DNA of 64,000 nucleotides, from positions 496,001 to 560,000 of the forward strand of contig NZ_CP034562.1 of NCBI RefSeq assembly GCF_003970675.1, in the 5' to 3' direction. Positions 26,847 to 35,416 of the stretch are shown piece by piece. Position numbers and translations under genes: made by a program. How positions within the stretch are numbered: the first letter of the stretch is position 1; each line of letters starts with the position of its first letter. Source of the stretch: Flammeovirga pectinis. GTDB taxonomy: Bacteria > Bacteroidota > Bacteroidia > Cytophagales > Flammeovirgaceae. Below the pieces are notes generated by a model, which saw only the letters and a list, made by a program, of their open reading frames with translations, made no database searches and was not told the DNA's origin.

Positions 26847-26872
26847 CTATTTAGTCGATGTGGTGTTAATTT

Positions 26873-28180
26873 CTAATTGAAATACACTTTATCACCTACT
26901 TTAATATCAGTATCCTTTTTGACATCATTTAGTATCAATAAAGATTTTCTGTCTATACCATATTTAACAGATAAGAAAGTTAATGTTTCTCCTTCTTCTA
27001 AAATATGATAAGATACAGGTATTGTTTTAGGAAGAGGCGCTAGATAATAATGTCTGTCTTTCATCAGCATATCTTTTCCTTTAATGTAATTGTACTTCTT
27101 GATCATGCCTTTAGAAACACCATCTAAAGCCTTTGAAAGCTCTTTCTGTGTCATCTCTTCATGAAGAATTACAGCTTTTACACCGTTTACACGAGCAAAA
27201 TCAAATTTAGCAGTCTTACTTTCGTCTTCTATTGGTAATACAAATGGATATCCATCTTTAATACTATCGGCATAGAATTGGAAAATTGAACGAGCCGCAC
27301 GTGTTTTCTTTGGTTTAGCATAAGGAGAAAGCTTAGCTACCATCTGATTGATTTCTGTAGGCTTAGCCTCAATCATTACAGAGTAAACTTTATCTTCTGG
27401 AATATATGAACTAGTTAACCATATATTATTTTGCTTTAATGTCTCTACTGGCTGACCCGTAAATTTAGCTACTTCATTTAATGAGTAACCATTACAAGGG
27501 AATTCAATAAGTACATCATGTTGTGCGTCTTGCCCTACATTATCTTTAAATGCAAAGTAGTGTGCCAAGTAATGAAGTACATAAGGATGCGTATTGCCAT
27601 CTATTACAACTTTAGAATAATAGTTTAATTTATTCTTACTAATATGTTTTTTAGCACCACCTAATCCATCGTGATAAGATATCATTGCATAAAACCAGTT
27701 TCCTAAATAGTAATGGTTTTTAGAAAGATAATCTGCTGCTCCAATACTTGCAGAGACAACGTTTTTACGTTCATCTACAGTACGTGAAATTTTCATACCT
27801 CTTTCTTCTGCAGTGAAGTCTTTAAACTGCCAAAAACCAACTGCTGGAGGTGTTGCATTAGAAATTGCACTACCATCTAGAAGCGATTCTTGTAAAGCCA
27901 AAAACTTAAAATCACCAGGAACACCTCTTGCAAGAAGTTCTCTTTGGATGTATGGAAAATAGGTATTACAACGCTCAAGAAGTTGGTCGTAATGCTTTTT
28001 AGATCTAGTAAGGCTATTATATTTTTCCATAATTTTAGCCATACCGCTCGGCGTAACTTCTACTTTAGATCCCATTAGATTGAAGGATGTAGGAAGTGTT
28101 GCTGGATTGTCTGCTTTAATTAGTGGAATATAAAAAAAGCCAATACAAATTAACGTAAGTAGTATCTTGTTGATTTTCAT
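26873..28180 (-). CDS. Membrane-bound lytic murein transglycosylase, MltD-like, with LysM
   Basis: 435 residues. Signal peptide MKINKILLTLICIGFFYIPLIKA, then an SLT domain whose catalytic Glu is Glu98 in LALQESLLDGSAISNATPPAVGFWQF. The motif YHDGLGGAKKHI belongs to the same fold. The C-terminal ~45 residues form a LysM peptidoglycan-binding unit (SYHILEEGETLTFLSVKYGIDRKSLLILN). It cleaves glycan strands in the periplasm to give 1,6-anhydro-muropeptides. The middle part (residues 230-385) probably holds a degenerate second LysM (FPCNGYSLNEVAKFTGQPVETLKQNN). Monocistronic, with a consensus -7 element upstream. Confidence 0.9.
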   Translation of the reverse strand: MKINKILLTLICIGFFYIPLIKADNPATLPTSFNLMGSKVEVTPSGMAKIMEKYNSLTRSKKHYDQLLERCNTYFPYIQRELLARGVPGDFKFLALQESLLDGSAISNATPPAVGFWQFKDFTAEERGMKISRTVDERKNVVSASIGAADYLSKNHYYLGNWFYAMISYHDGLGGAKKHISKNKLNYYSKVVIDGNTHPYVLHYLAHYFAFKDNVGQDAQHDVLIEFPCNGYSLNEVAKFTGQPVETLKQNNIWLTSSYIPEDKVYSVMIEAKPTEINQMVAKLSPYAKPKKTRAARSIFQFYADSIKDGYPFVLPIEDESKTAKFDFARVNGVKAVILHEEMTQKELSKALDGVSKGMIKKYNYIKGKDMLMKDRHYYLAPLPKTIPVSYHILEEGETLTFLSVKYGIDRKSLLILNDVKKDTDIKVGDKVYFN

Positions 28181-28234
28181 ATATTGGATTATATAGAATT
28201 ATACTTTAAAGGTATTGTTATTTGATAACATATT

Positions 28235-28242
28235 CAAATATA
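28235..28242 (-). promoter_or_regulatory. -7 element for lytic transglycosylase
   Basis: Minus strand TATATTTG, a full TAnnTTTG match 55 bases before the ATG. Confidence 0.45.
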
Positions 28243-28271
28243 TATGTTGAACGAATAAAAATTGAGCACAA

Positions 28272-28306
28272 AAAAAGAGAGTCTCAATAATAGAAACTCT
28301 CTTTTT
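28272..28306 (-). terminator. Terminator after M16 peptidase gene
   Basis: AAAAAGAGAGT (28272-28282) pairs with ACTCTCTTTTT (28296-28306). T-rich on both strands' exits. Confidence 0.7.
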
Positions 28307-28324
28307 GCCAATAATATTGTTTTG

Positions 28325-31285
28325 TTATTGGTCTTTATGTATTCTTGGTTTGTTGTCGAAGCCAAATAAATCGTTCAATGATAATTCTTGTACTTTACCG
28401 TATTTAGCAAGTGTTTTCATATCTAATTTATCTTTATCACCAACTACACAAACATTGTAGTTTTTACCTTTGATGAAATCTGAATGGAATTTCATAACAT
28501 CATCAACAGTCATTGGTTTTAAAGCTTCATAAACATCTTTACGGATGTCGTGATCATTTCCTTTTTTAAGAGCAGATTCATAATTAAATAAAATAGAACT
28601 TTTTGTAATACGCTCACTTTCCAATTTACTTAAGATAGCTTTCTTAGCAGCCTCAAACGATTGTTCATTTTTAGGAGGATTTTCTAAAAGACCTTTCATT
28701 CCTGCCATAGCCTCTGTCAACTTATCTGATTGAGTACCAATGTAAGCTAGTGTATAATCAGATTTTCCTTTTTCAGAAGCAACTCCATACTGACTAAATA
28801 CAGAATACGCTAAACCTTGTGCTTCTCTCATTTCTTGGAACACAATAGCATTCATGCTACCACCAAAGTACTCATTAAATAGAGTAGCTGCAGCAATTCT
28901 TTTTGGGTCGTACTTTTCTCCTTTAGCAAGGAAAATAACCTCTGCTTGTACCATATCATAATGTGTCCAATATACTTTTGGTTGTTTCACATCTTTAATA
29001 TAGAATTCTTTTTGTTTTGGTACAGGCTTTAAAGTAGCAGGAACTTTATGCTCAGTATTTAACGTACTTACAACCTTATTTAAAGATTCAGGACCGTAAT
29101 ATAAAATGCGGTGTTCAGTTTTCGTTAAATCATGAATTCTATCAATTAGCTCATTAGATTTAATAAGTTCTAATTCTTTGTTTGATAAACCATTTGTTAG
29201 TGGATTGTTATTTCCATATAAACCATAGTTCATTAAACCGTTGAATAAGATGGCTCCTTTATTCTTTTGAGTATCTTCTCTAGATTTCTCTTCTATTGCT
29301 ACCATATTCTGAAGAACTCCTTCATCAGCTTGAGCATTGTTCAATAAATCTTCAAATAGTTTCATAGCAGGAACCATGTTCTCTGTAAGACCATTTAAAG
29401 AAACATATACTTGATCACTTGAAGTGTTTACACTAAAACCAGCACCAAGTTTATAGAACTCTTGCTTAATTTCTGCAGAAGTCATTTTATCAGTACCAAG
29501 ATATTCTAAGTATTGAATAGCAGAGCTTAATGTAGGGTCAGTGTCTTTACCAATATTTATGATATAGTATAACTCAAACAAATCATTTTCTACATTCTTT
29601 TTGTAACGTACAGTAATATTACTGTTCATTTTAGACTCTTCAATATCCTTGTTATAATCTAAGAATAGTGGCGTTAATGGATTAACCTTTTCTGCTGCAA
29701 TTTTCTTAAAGAACTCAGATTCTTTCCCTCTGTTTAATTCTACTTTAGTAATCGAAGGTTTATCTACTTTTAATTTATTAGGGTCTTCTCCGTTACGCTT
29801 GTAAACTACAACATAGTTCTCTTTGTATCTATCGTTGGCAAAAGCAACAATTTCTTCTTTAGTGATAGATTGCATTACATCAATATTATCAATGTAATTT
29901 TCCCACTTAATATCTCTAGAGAATGCTTGTACAAACTGATCTGCTCTAGCATCGTTACTTTCTAATTTTTTGATTTCAGATTTCTTGAAATCATTTACAA
30001 TAGCTTCAATTAACCAGTCTTCAAAATCACCTTTTTTCAATTTTTCAATTTCTTCCAAAAGTAAACCTTGTGCTTCTTCTAAAGTTTGGCCGTTTCTTGG
30101 AATGGCATATAGCGTATGAATTGTATAATCATTAAAAGGATAAACAAAACTACTAGCGTTTAGTACTTTTTGTTGCTGATTTAAATCAAGGTCAATTAAA
30201 CCTGCACTACTGTTTGCTAAGATCATATCACAAAGTTGCTCCTTGAGTAAATCTCTTGAATCAGTTTTTAAACCTGGCATTCTATATCCCATAAAAACCA
30301 TTGCCGTTTGCGGTCCAAATACCTCTTTAACGATTGGCTTAGTAATAGGAGCTTCTTCTGTGTATTTGAATTCTGGAATTTTGCCAGGTTTCCAACTACC
30401 AAAATACTTATTAATCATTGCAATAGTTTTGTCTGGATCTAAATCTCCACTTAAACAGATAGCAACGTTATTTGGTCTATAGAATTGGTTAAAATACTTC
30501 TTGATTTCTGTAATAGATGGATTCTTTAAATCATCGATTGTACCAATTACAGTTTGAGTTCCATAAGGATGGTTAGGGAACATTGCAGAGAACATAGTAT
30601 CAAATACTTTGCTCTGATCTGAATCTAAAGATCTATTTTTTTCTTCGTAAACCGCCTCTAATTCTGTATGAAATAAACGAGGGACAATTTCTTTAAAACG
30701 ATCTGATTCAATTTCTAACCAACGGTTTAGTTCATTAGCAGGAATGTTATTTACATATACTGTTCTATCTTCAGTAGTATATGCATTTGTTCCCGAAGCA
30801 CCAATCATCCCAATCATTCTATCGTACTCATTGGCAATAGCTAATTTAGATGCATCGTTAGATACTTGATCAATTTTTTTGTAATACTCAGTACGCTCAT
30901 CATCGTTTGTAAGCGTTTTGTAGTGATTGAACATATGTTCAATACTGTCTAAATACACTTTTTCTTTGTTCCAATCTAATGTTCCAAAGTGAGAGGTGCC
31001 TTTAAACATAATGTGTTCCAAATAATGGGCTAACCCAGTAGATGTTGCAGGATCATTTTTACCTCCAGCTTTTACCGCAATATATGTTTGAATACGCGGA
31101 GCATCTTTGTATTCAGAAAGGTAAACCTTTAAACCATTGTCTAGTGTGTAGATTCTAGTTTTTAGAGGGTCGTTTTTTACGAATTCGTAAGGGAATTCCG
31201 AGTTGCTAGACGGAGATGTGTTACACCCACCTAGTAGCATAGCACCTGTAACAAGAACAGATGAAATGATAGATTTGTACGTCAT
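28325..31285 (-). CDS. M16 family zinc metallopeptidase lipoprotein
   Basis: 986 residues. Lipobox LGGC (Cys21) gives a periplasmic lipoprotein. The first half has the inverted zinc motif HYLEH (His87, Glu90, His91) and the downstream Glu in the LEAVYEEKNRSLD helix, so it should be catalytically active. The second half is a paired, non-catalytic M16 unit (EYLGTDKMTSAEIKQEFYKLGAGFSV ... FQEMREAQGLAYSVF), as in pitrilysin-like two-domain proteins. It probably degrades peptides in the periplasm. The 250-bp gap upstream (31286-31535) carries both this promoter and the glutaminase promoter, though no full consensus was seen. Confidence 0.93.
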   Translation of the reverse strand: MTYKSIISSVLVTGAMLLGGCNTSPSSNSEFPYEFVKNDPLKTRIYTLDNGLKVYLSEYKDAPRIQTYIAVKAGGKNDPATSTGLAHYLEHIMFKGTSHFGTLDWNKEKVYLDSIEHMFNHYKTLTNDDERTEYYKKIDQVSNDASKLAIANEYDRMIGMIGASGTNAYTTEDRTVYVNNIPANELNRWLEIESDRFKEIVPRLFHTELEAVYEEKNRSLDSDQSKVFDTMFSAMFPNHPYGTQTVIGTIDDLKNPSITEIKKYFNQFYRPNNVAICLSGDLDPDKTIAMINKYFGSWKPGKIPEFKYTEEAPITKPIVKEVFGPQTAMVFMGYRMPGLKTDSRDLLKEQLCDMILANSSAGLIDLDLNQQQKVLNASSFVYPFNDYTIHTLYAIPRNGQTLEEAQGLLLEEIEKLKKGDFEDWLIEAIVNDFKKSEIKKLESNDARADQFVQAFSRDIKWENYIDNIDVMQSITKEEIVAFANDRYKENYVVVYKRNGEDPNKLKVDKPSITKVELNRGKESEFFKKIAAEKVNPLTPLFLDYNKDIEESKMNSNITVRYKKNVENDLFELYYIINIGKDTDPTLSSAIQYLEYLGTDKMTSAEIKQEFYKLGAGFSVNTSSDQVYVSLNGLTENMVPAMKLFEDLLNNAQADEGVLQNMVAIEEKSREDTQKNKGAILFNGLMNYGLYGNNNPLTNGLSNKELELIKSNELIDRIHDLTKTEHRILYYGPESLNKVVSTLNTEHKVPATLKPVPKQKEFYIKDVKQPKVYWTHYDMVQAEVIFLAKGEKYDPKRIAAATLFNEYFGGSMNAIVFQEMREAQGLAYSVFSQYGVASEKGKSDYTLAYIGTQSDKLTEAMAGMKGLLENPPKNEQSFEAAKKAILSKLESERITKSSILFNYESALKKGNDHDIRKDVYEALKPMTVDDVMKFHSDFIKGKNYNVCVVGDKDKLDMKTLAKYGKVQELSLNDLFGFDNKPRIHKDQ

Positions 31286-31535
31286 TATTAGTTAATTATT
31301 AGATGTTTTCAATTGAGAAAGGAGTACTAATTAAATGTAATTTGACACTGTTTATTTTGATTTTAGACACGTAATACATGTAATATTTAAGCAAATTAAT
31401 AAATATTTCCACATTATGTTATAAATCAATAGTACGTTTCTGTTATTTATGACTTAATTATAAGACCATTATTTCTTAGTAATAGCCATTGTCAATTTGT
31501 TAATAAATTTAATTATTAACAGTAATTTTAAAAAT

Positions 31536-32462
31536 ATGAACTCCAATAGAGATTATCAAAAGGTATTAAAGAATATATACAATCAATTGTTGTTCGAAGA
31601 GGACTTTGGAACAGTAGCTAGTTATATTCCAGAATTAGCCAAAGTATCACCAAAAAAATTAGGCGTTTATTTACAAACAAATGATGGAGAAGGTTATGCC
31701 TATGGAGATGCTAATGAGAAGTTTTCAATTCAGAGTATCTCAAAAGTATTTTCTCTTTCAATTGCTTTGTCTATACTAGGGCCTTCTTTATGGAAGAGAG
31801 TTGGAGTAGAGCCATCAGGTACGGCATTTAATTCTATAGTTCAGTTAGAATATGAAAAAGGGGTTCCGAGAAATCCATTTATAAATCCCGGTGCAATTGT
31901 AATTGCTGATATTCTTGTAACTTATTTAAACAACCCAAAACAAGATTTTTTAAATTATGTGAGAACTTTATCAGGAGAAGAAACTATTGATTATGATTTA
32001 AAAGTTGCCAATTCTGAAAAGAAAACGGGTTACCTAAATGCGGCTCATATTAATATGTTAAAGTCATTTGGTAATATTCAGAACGATGTTGAAGAAGTAC
32101 TTGATTTTTATTATCACCAATGTTCCTTGTCTCTTACTTGTAAGGAATTAGCCCAAGCTTTTAATGCTTTTGCTAATCAAGATAAACCATTTTTGTATAA
32201 CGGAATTACACTATCAAAAAGTCAGGTGAAACGTATGAATGCAATAATGCTTTCTTGTGGTTTTTATGATGAATCTGGAGAGTTTGCATTTAGAGTAGGC
32301 TTATCTGGTAAATCTGGTGTTGGTGGTGGAATAGCTGCTATTTTACCAAGAGGTTTGAGTATAGCTGTTTGGAGTCCACGTCTCAATAAAAAAGGAAATT
32401 CTTATATGGGGATGAGGTTCTTAGAAGAATTTACAACTGAAACAGATTTATCAATATTTTAA
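31536..32462 (+). CDS. glsA: Glutaminase
   Basis: 308 residues from the ATG at 31536; a TTG 39 bases upstream is in frame but gives an unlikely N-terminus. The serine-dependent beta-lactamase-like fold shows Ser67-x-x-Lys70 in FSIQSISKVF, the GVEPSGTAFNS segment, RNPFINPGAIV, and GLSGKSGVGGGI near the C-terminus. It hydrolyses glutamine to glutamate and ammonia in the cytosol. Functionally it opposes the GSIII encoded about 17 kb away, but there is no direct linkage. Followed 99 bases later by the chromate transporter pair, probably separately transcribed. Confidence 0.95.
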   Translation: MNSNRDYQKVLKNIYNQLLFEEDFGTVASYIPELAKVSPKKLGVYLQTNDGEGYAYGDANEKFSIQSISKVFSLSIALSILGPSLWKRVGVEPSGTAFNSIVQLEYEKGVPRNPFINPGAIVIADILVTYLNNPKQDFLNYVRTLSGEETIDYDLKVANSEKKTGYLNAAHINMLKSFGNIQNDVEEVLDFYYHQCSLSLTCKELAQAFNAFANQDKPFLYNGITLSKSQVKRMNAIMLSCGFYDESGEFAFRVGLSGKSGVGGGIAAILPRGLSIAVWSPRLNKKGNSYMGMRFLEEFTTETDLSIF

Positions 32463-32561
32463 CTCAATAGTTATTAATTAGGAGTGTGCATCATCTTATT
32501 TTTTGATGAAGTAGCTTAATATTGTGCAACTACTAAAAATTATGATCTGATTATTGAACAT

Positions 32562-33116
32562 ATGATCTACTTCGAATTATTTTACAGCTTTTTTAAAATA
32601 GGACTTTTTACCTTTGGAGGAGGCTATGCAATGGTTCCACTTTTAGAAAAAGAACTCATTGATAATAAGAAATGGCTAACAGCAGATGAGCTACTCGAAA
32701 TTATGTCGATTGCTCAGATGACTCCTGGTACAATTGCTATAAATGCAGCTACTTTTGTTGGCTATAGAGAAAAGGGTTTTCTTGGTGGTTTAATGACAAC
32801 TGCTGGTGTTATTGCACCTTCATATCTTGTAATTACTATAATTTATCACCTATTTTCTCATAGTTTTGAACACCCGATTGCACAAAAAGCATTTATGGGA
32901 GCTAGAGCTTGTATTGTAGCTTTAATTGGGCATTCTGTATGGAAAATGTTTAAAGGTAGTGTAACTGATAAATACGGTTTAGGAATATTCTTAATTGCTT
33001 GTATTCTACTTTTTGCTTTTCATTTACACCCCATTTTATTGATAATTGTTGGTGCATTAATGGGGTTAGGCCTCTACGTATTTTTTCCTAAACATATAAA
33101 AGATTTATTAAAGTAA
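32562..33116 (+). CDS. Chromate transporter, N-terminal-type half (short CHR)
   Basis: 184 residues with about five membrane helices and one CHR domain. Signature segments are LFTFGGGYAMVPLLEKELID and SIAQMTPGTIAINAATFVGYREKG. Full-length ChrA proteins fuse two such domains. Here the second half is a separate gene starting 1 base after this stop, so the two probably assemble as a heterodimer. It could export chromate or act on sulfate-like anions. Specificity cannot be read from sequence. Confidence 0.9.
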   Translation: MIYFELFYSFFKIGLFTFGGGYAMVPLLEKELIDNKKWLTADELLEIMSIAQMTPGTIAINAATFVGYREKGFLGGLMTTAGVIAPSYLVITIIYHLFSHSFEHPIAQKAFMGARACIVALIGHSVWKMFKGSVTDKYGLGIFLIACILLFAFHLHPILLIIVGALMGLGLYVFFPKHIKDLLK

Positions 33117-33117
33117 T

Positions 33118-33711
33118 ATGGAAGCATTTACAATAGAAGCGGTTCAAGAATATTTCGATTTATTTTTAGTGTTCTGTAAAATAGGCTTTTTTAGTTTTGG
33201 AGGAGGTTTAGCAATGGTCCCTTTATTTGTAATAGAATTTCAGAAACAAGGATGGATGACTCCAGATCAGTTTTTTGATGTATTATCATTAGCACAGATG
33301 ACACCCGGAGCAATTGCGGTAAACTCTGCAACATATGTTGGGAATGATGTAGGTATGGAAGTAGGAGGCAGAACTGGGGCATTAATTGGTGGTCTGTTTG
33401 CTACATCAGGTTTAGCTACTCCCTCTGTAGTTTGTATTGTTGCTTTGTCAGAAATTTTAAAAAAGATAAAGCATAATAAATACAAGCAAGCTTTTTTCTT
33501 TGGAATTAAACCTGTAACCATAGCATTGATATTATTTGCAGGATGGAAAATAGCAGAGAGTACATTTTTTGGAGTAGATTTTTCTGATGTACATTGGGGG
33601 AGTATTGCATTATGCAGCATTGCAGCAATAATTATCAAATTCTATGATAAAAAGGTGCATCCAATAGCTTTAATTGCAGGAAGTGCTATAATTGGTGTAC
33701 TTCTATTTTAA
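33118..33711 (+). CDS. Chromate transporter, C-terminal-type half (short CHR)
   Basis: 197 residues, the partner of the preceding gene. CHR motifs FFSFGGGLAMVPLFVIEF and SLAQMTPGAIAVNSATYVG match those of the upstream protein, showing a duplicated family, but with a slightly longer GRTGALIGGLFATSG loop. About five helices. A one-base gap from the upstream stop (TAA-T-ATG) implies translational coupling. Nothing downstream is clearly co-transcribed. Confidence 0.9.
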   Translation: MEAFTIEAVQEYFDLFLVFCKIGFFSFGGGLAMVPLFVIEFQKQGWMTPDQFFDVLSLAQMTPGAIAVNSATYVGNDVGMEVGGRTGALIGGLFATSGLATPSVVCIVALSEILKKIKHNKYKQAFFFGIKPVTIALILFAGWKIAESTFFGVDFSDVHWGSIALCSIAAIIIKFYDKKVHPIALIAGSAIIGVLLF

Positions 33712-33773
33712 GCTATTTTTAGAGAAGTATAATTTTTGCAAAGGAGTATTTCATATATCAAAAGTATAAATAT

Positions 33774-34688
33774 ATGAACTCTCGACGCACTTTTTTAAAG
33801 CAAACTTCAACTTCCATTTTAGGGGCATCACTCTTTCCTAATTCTCTTTTCTCTATGGAAACACCTTCTAAACGGTACCTAGATACCATTGGTTTACAAT
33901 TGTGGACTATTCGTAATGAAATTGCAGAAAACCCAGATAGAGTACTCAGTTTATTAAAAAAACTGGGGTACAAACAATTGGAAGGAATGAATATTCCCCA
34001 GGTAGTTGAATTAAAAGAGAAAGCAACCGCTAATGGTTTAGCTATTCGAAGTTCATTTTTTCAGTGGACGTATCTTACTAATAATTGGGAATTGGCCAAT
34101 AAAAAGGGAATAAGTAAGATTGAAGGAGTAAATGATTTTGACACTCTACTTGAATTAGCTCATAAACAAGGATTATCTAACCTTACATTTGGTTATTTAT
34201 TTGAAGAAGAACGTTCTGTAGAGCAATTTAAAAAATGGGCAGATGCATTAAATCTTGCAGCTGAAAAATGTAAACCTGCAGGTATTACACTTTCGTATCA
34301 TAACCATCAATTTGAGTTTATTGAAGAGGAAGGTGTAACTCCTTTTGAAATTTTAGAAAGTAGGTTAGACCCGTCACTTGTTAAGTTTGAACTGGATATT
34401 TTTTGGTTACAAGCGGCAGGGCATTCTCCTTTGGAAATGATGAAAAAGTTAGGCAACAGAGTAGACTTAATTCATCTGAAAAATATAAAATCAAATACGA
34501 ATTATTTACATCAACCTATTACTAATGGTCAGTTTGTAACCTTAGGAAATGGAATTATAGATATAAATAAAGTAGTAGAACAAGCTGCTAAACAAGGTGT
34601 GAAATATTGTTTTATTGAACAAGATCATTCTGATCAACCTTTAGAGAGCGTTAAAGAAAGTATTGAGTGGTTAAAAAAGAATACTTGA
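33774..34688 (+). CDS. Tat-exported sugar phosphate isomerase/epimerase-like TIM barrel
   Basis: 304 residues. The N-terminus NSRRTFLKQTSTSILGASLF is a twin-arginine signal, so the protein is exported folded. The body is an AP-endonuclease-2/xylose-isomerase-like TIM barrel: IGLQLWTIRNEIAENP, SYHNHQFEF (metal-ligand His region), KFELDIFWLQAAGHSP, LIHLKNIK, and CFIEQDHSD at the end, carrying the typical His, Glu and Asp ligands of a divalent metal. Similar Bacteroidota proteins act on sugars or sugar-like molecules; the substrate here is unknown. Single gene. Confidence 0.87.
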   Translation: MNSRRTFLKQTSTSILGASLFPNSLFSMETPSKRYLDTIGLQLWTIRNEIAENPDRVLSLLKKLGYKQLEGMNIPQVVELKEKATANGLAIRSSFFQWTYLTNNWELANKKGISKIEGVNDFDTLLELAHKQGLSNLTFGYLFEEERSVEQFKKWADALNLAAEKCKPAGITLSYHNHQFEFIEEEGVTPFEILESRLDPSLVKFELDIFWLQAAGHSPLEMMKKLGNRVDLIHLKNIKSNTNYLHQPITNGQFVTLGNGIIDINKVVEQAAKQGVKYCFIEQDHSDQPLESVKESIEWLKKNT

Positions 34689-34756
34689 TTATAGATTCCT
34701 TAAAGCATTACAAAAAATAAAATATAGAGATAAGTGTGTCTTTTAAAAAGCATTTG

Positions 34757-34764
34757 TATATTTG
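34757..34764 (+). promoter_or_regulatory. -7 element for Cys-motif/TonB operon
   Basis: TATATTTG, a full TAnnTTTG match, 28 bases before the ATG at 34792. It is the likely promoter of the three-gene uptake cluster. Confidence 0.5.
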
Positions 34765-34791
34765 TGTTGCTCTCAAAATCAGCACTTTTAA

Positions 34792-35184
34792 ATGATGAAC
34801 AGACTGAACATATCAGTTACATTTTTTCTCGCAACACTCGTATTTATGCAGACCATTTATGGGCCATTAGTAATGATGGACTATAAACTACGTCAAGATT
34901 TTTATGCGAATGTATTGTGCGTGAATAAAAACCGAACAGACCTTCCTCAGGTTTGTGGAGGGCGCTGTCAATTAAAGTCAAAATTGGCTAACGCTGCTAC
35001 TTCAGAATCTAGTAGCAACAATGAAAGCACATTAAAAGAAGTAGTTGCAGAACCACTTTCACTTTCAATCTTTATGTTTTCAACAGAGAGTTTACATCGT
35101 TCTATTGATCAATTACCTGCATTAATAGACGATAATGTGGATGATAACTACATCTTTTCAATTTTCCATCCTCCTATAGTATAA
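34792..35184 (+). CDS. Small exported Cys-motif protein of TonB receptor locus
   Basis: 130 residues. A signal-anchor-like N-terminus (NISVTFFLATLVFMQTIYGPLVMMDY) precedes Cys43, then a CGGRCQLKSKL motif with Cys55 and Cys59. The tail is Ser/Asp-rich and low in structure. Small proteins with a CxxKC-like motif of this kind commonly sit next to TonB-dependent receptors in Bacteroidota and are suspected metal handlers. That is genomic-context knowledge, not a proven function. Two ATG codons are adjacent (34792 and 34795). The 232-bp gap to the receptor gene contains a weak GAGATA/TATCTC hairpin and no obvious terminator. Confidence 0.7.
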   Translation: MMNRLNISVTFFLATLVFMQTIYGPLVMMDYKLRQDFYANVLCVNKNRTDLPQVCGGRCQLKSKLANAATSESSSNNESTLKEVVAEPLSLSIFMFSTESLHRSIDQLPALIDDNVDDNYIFSIFHPPIV

Positions 35185-35416
35185 ACATACTTTCAATTTA
35201 CGACTTTATACTATTTTCATTTATGATCTTAGCATTGTACTATGTCTAAATTTTCATAGTAAAATTTAAATCGAGATACCTTATTCATATCTCTAAGTCG
35301 TTACGCACTTTTTCTTATTTTATTTATAACATAACATTATTTCTAGGCTATTGATATCGTTTTAAAAACGTACTCAAAAGTGTTAGTTAATCGTTATGTC
35401 CAAATTATAAACGTTT

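Noticed and set aside
28181-28271. AT-rich stretch as an RNA gene
   Set aside because: Explained by the lytic transglycosylase promoter (-7 TATATTTG) and the neighbouring M16 terminator.
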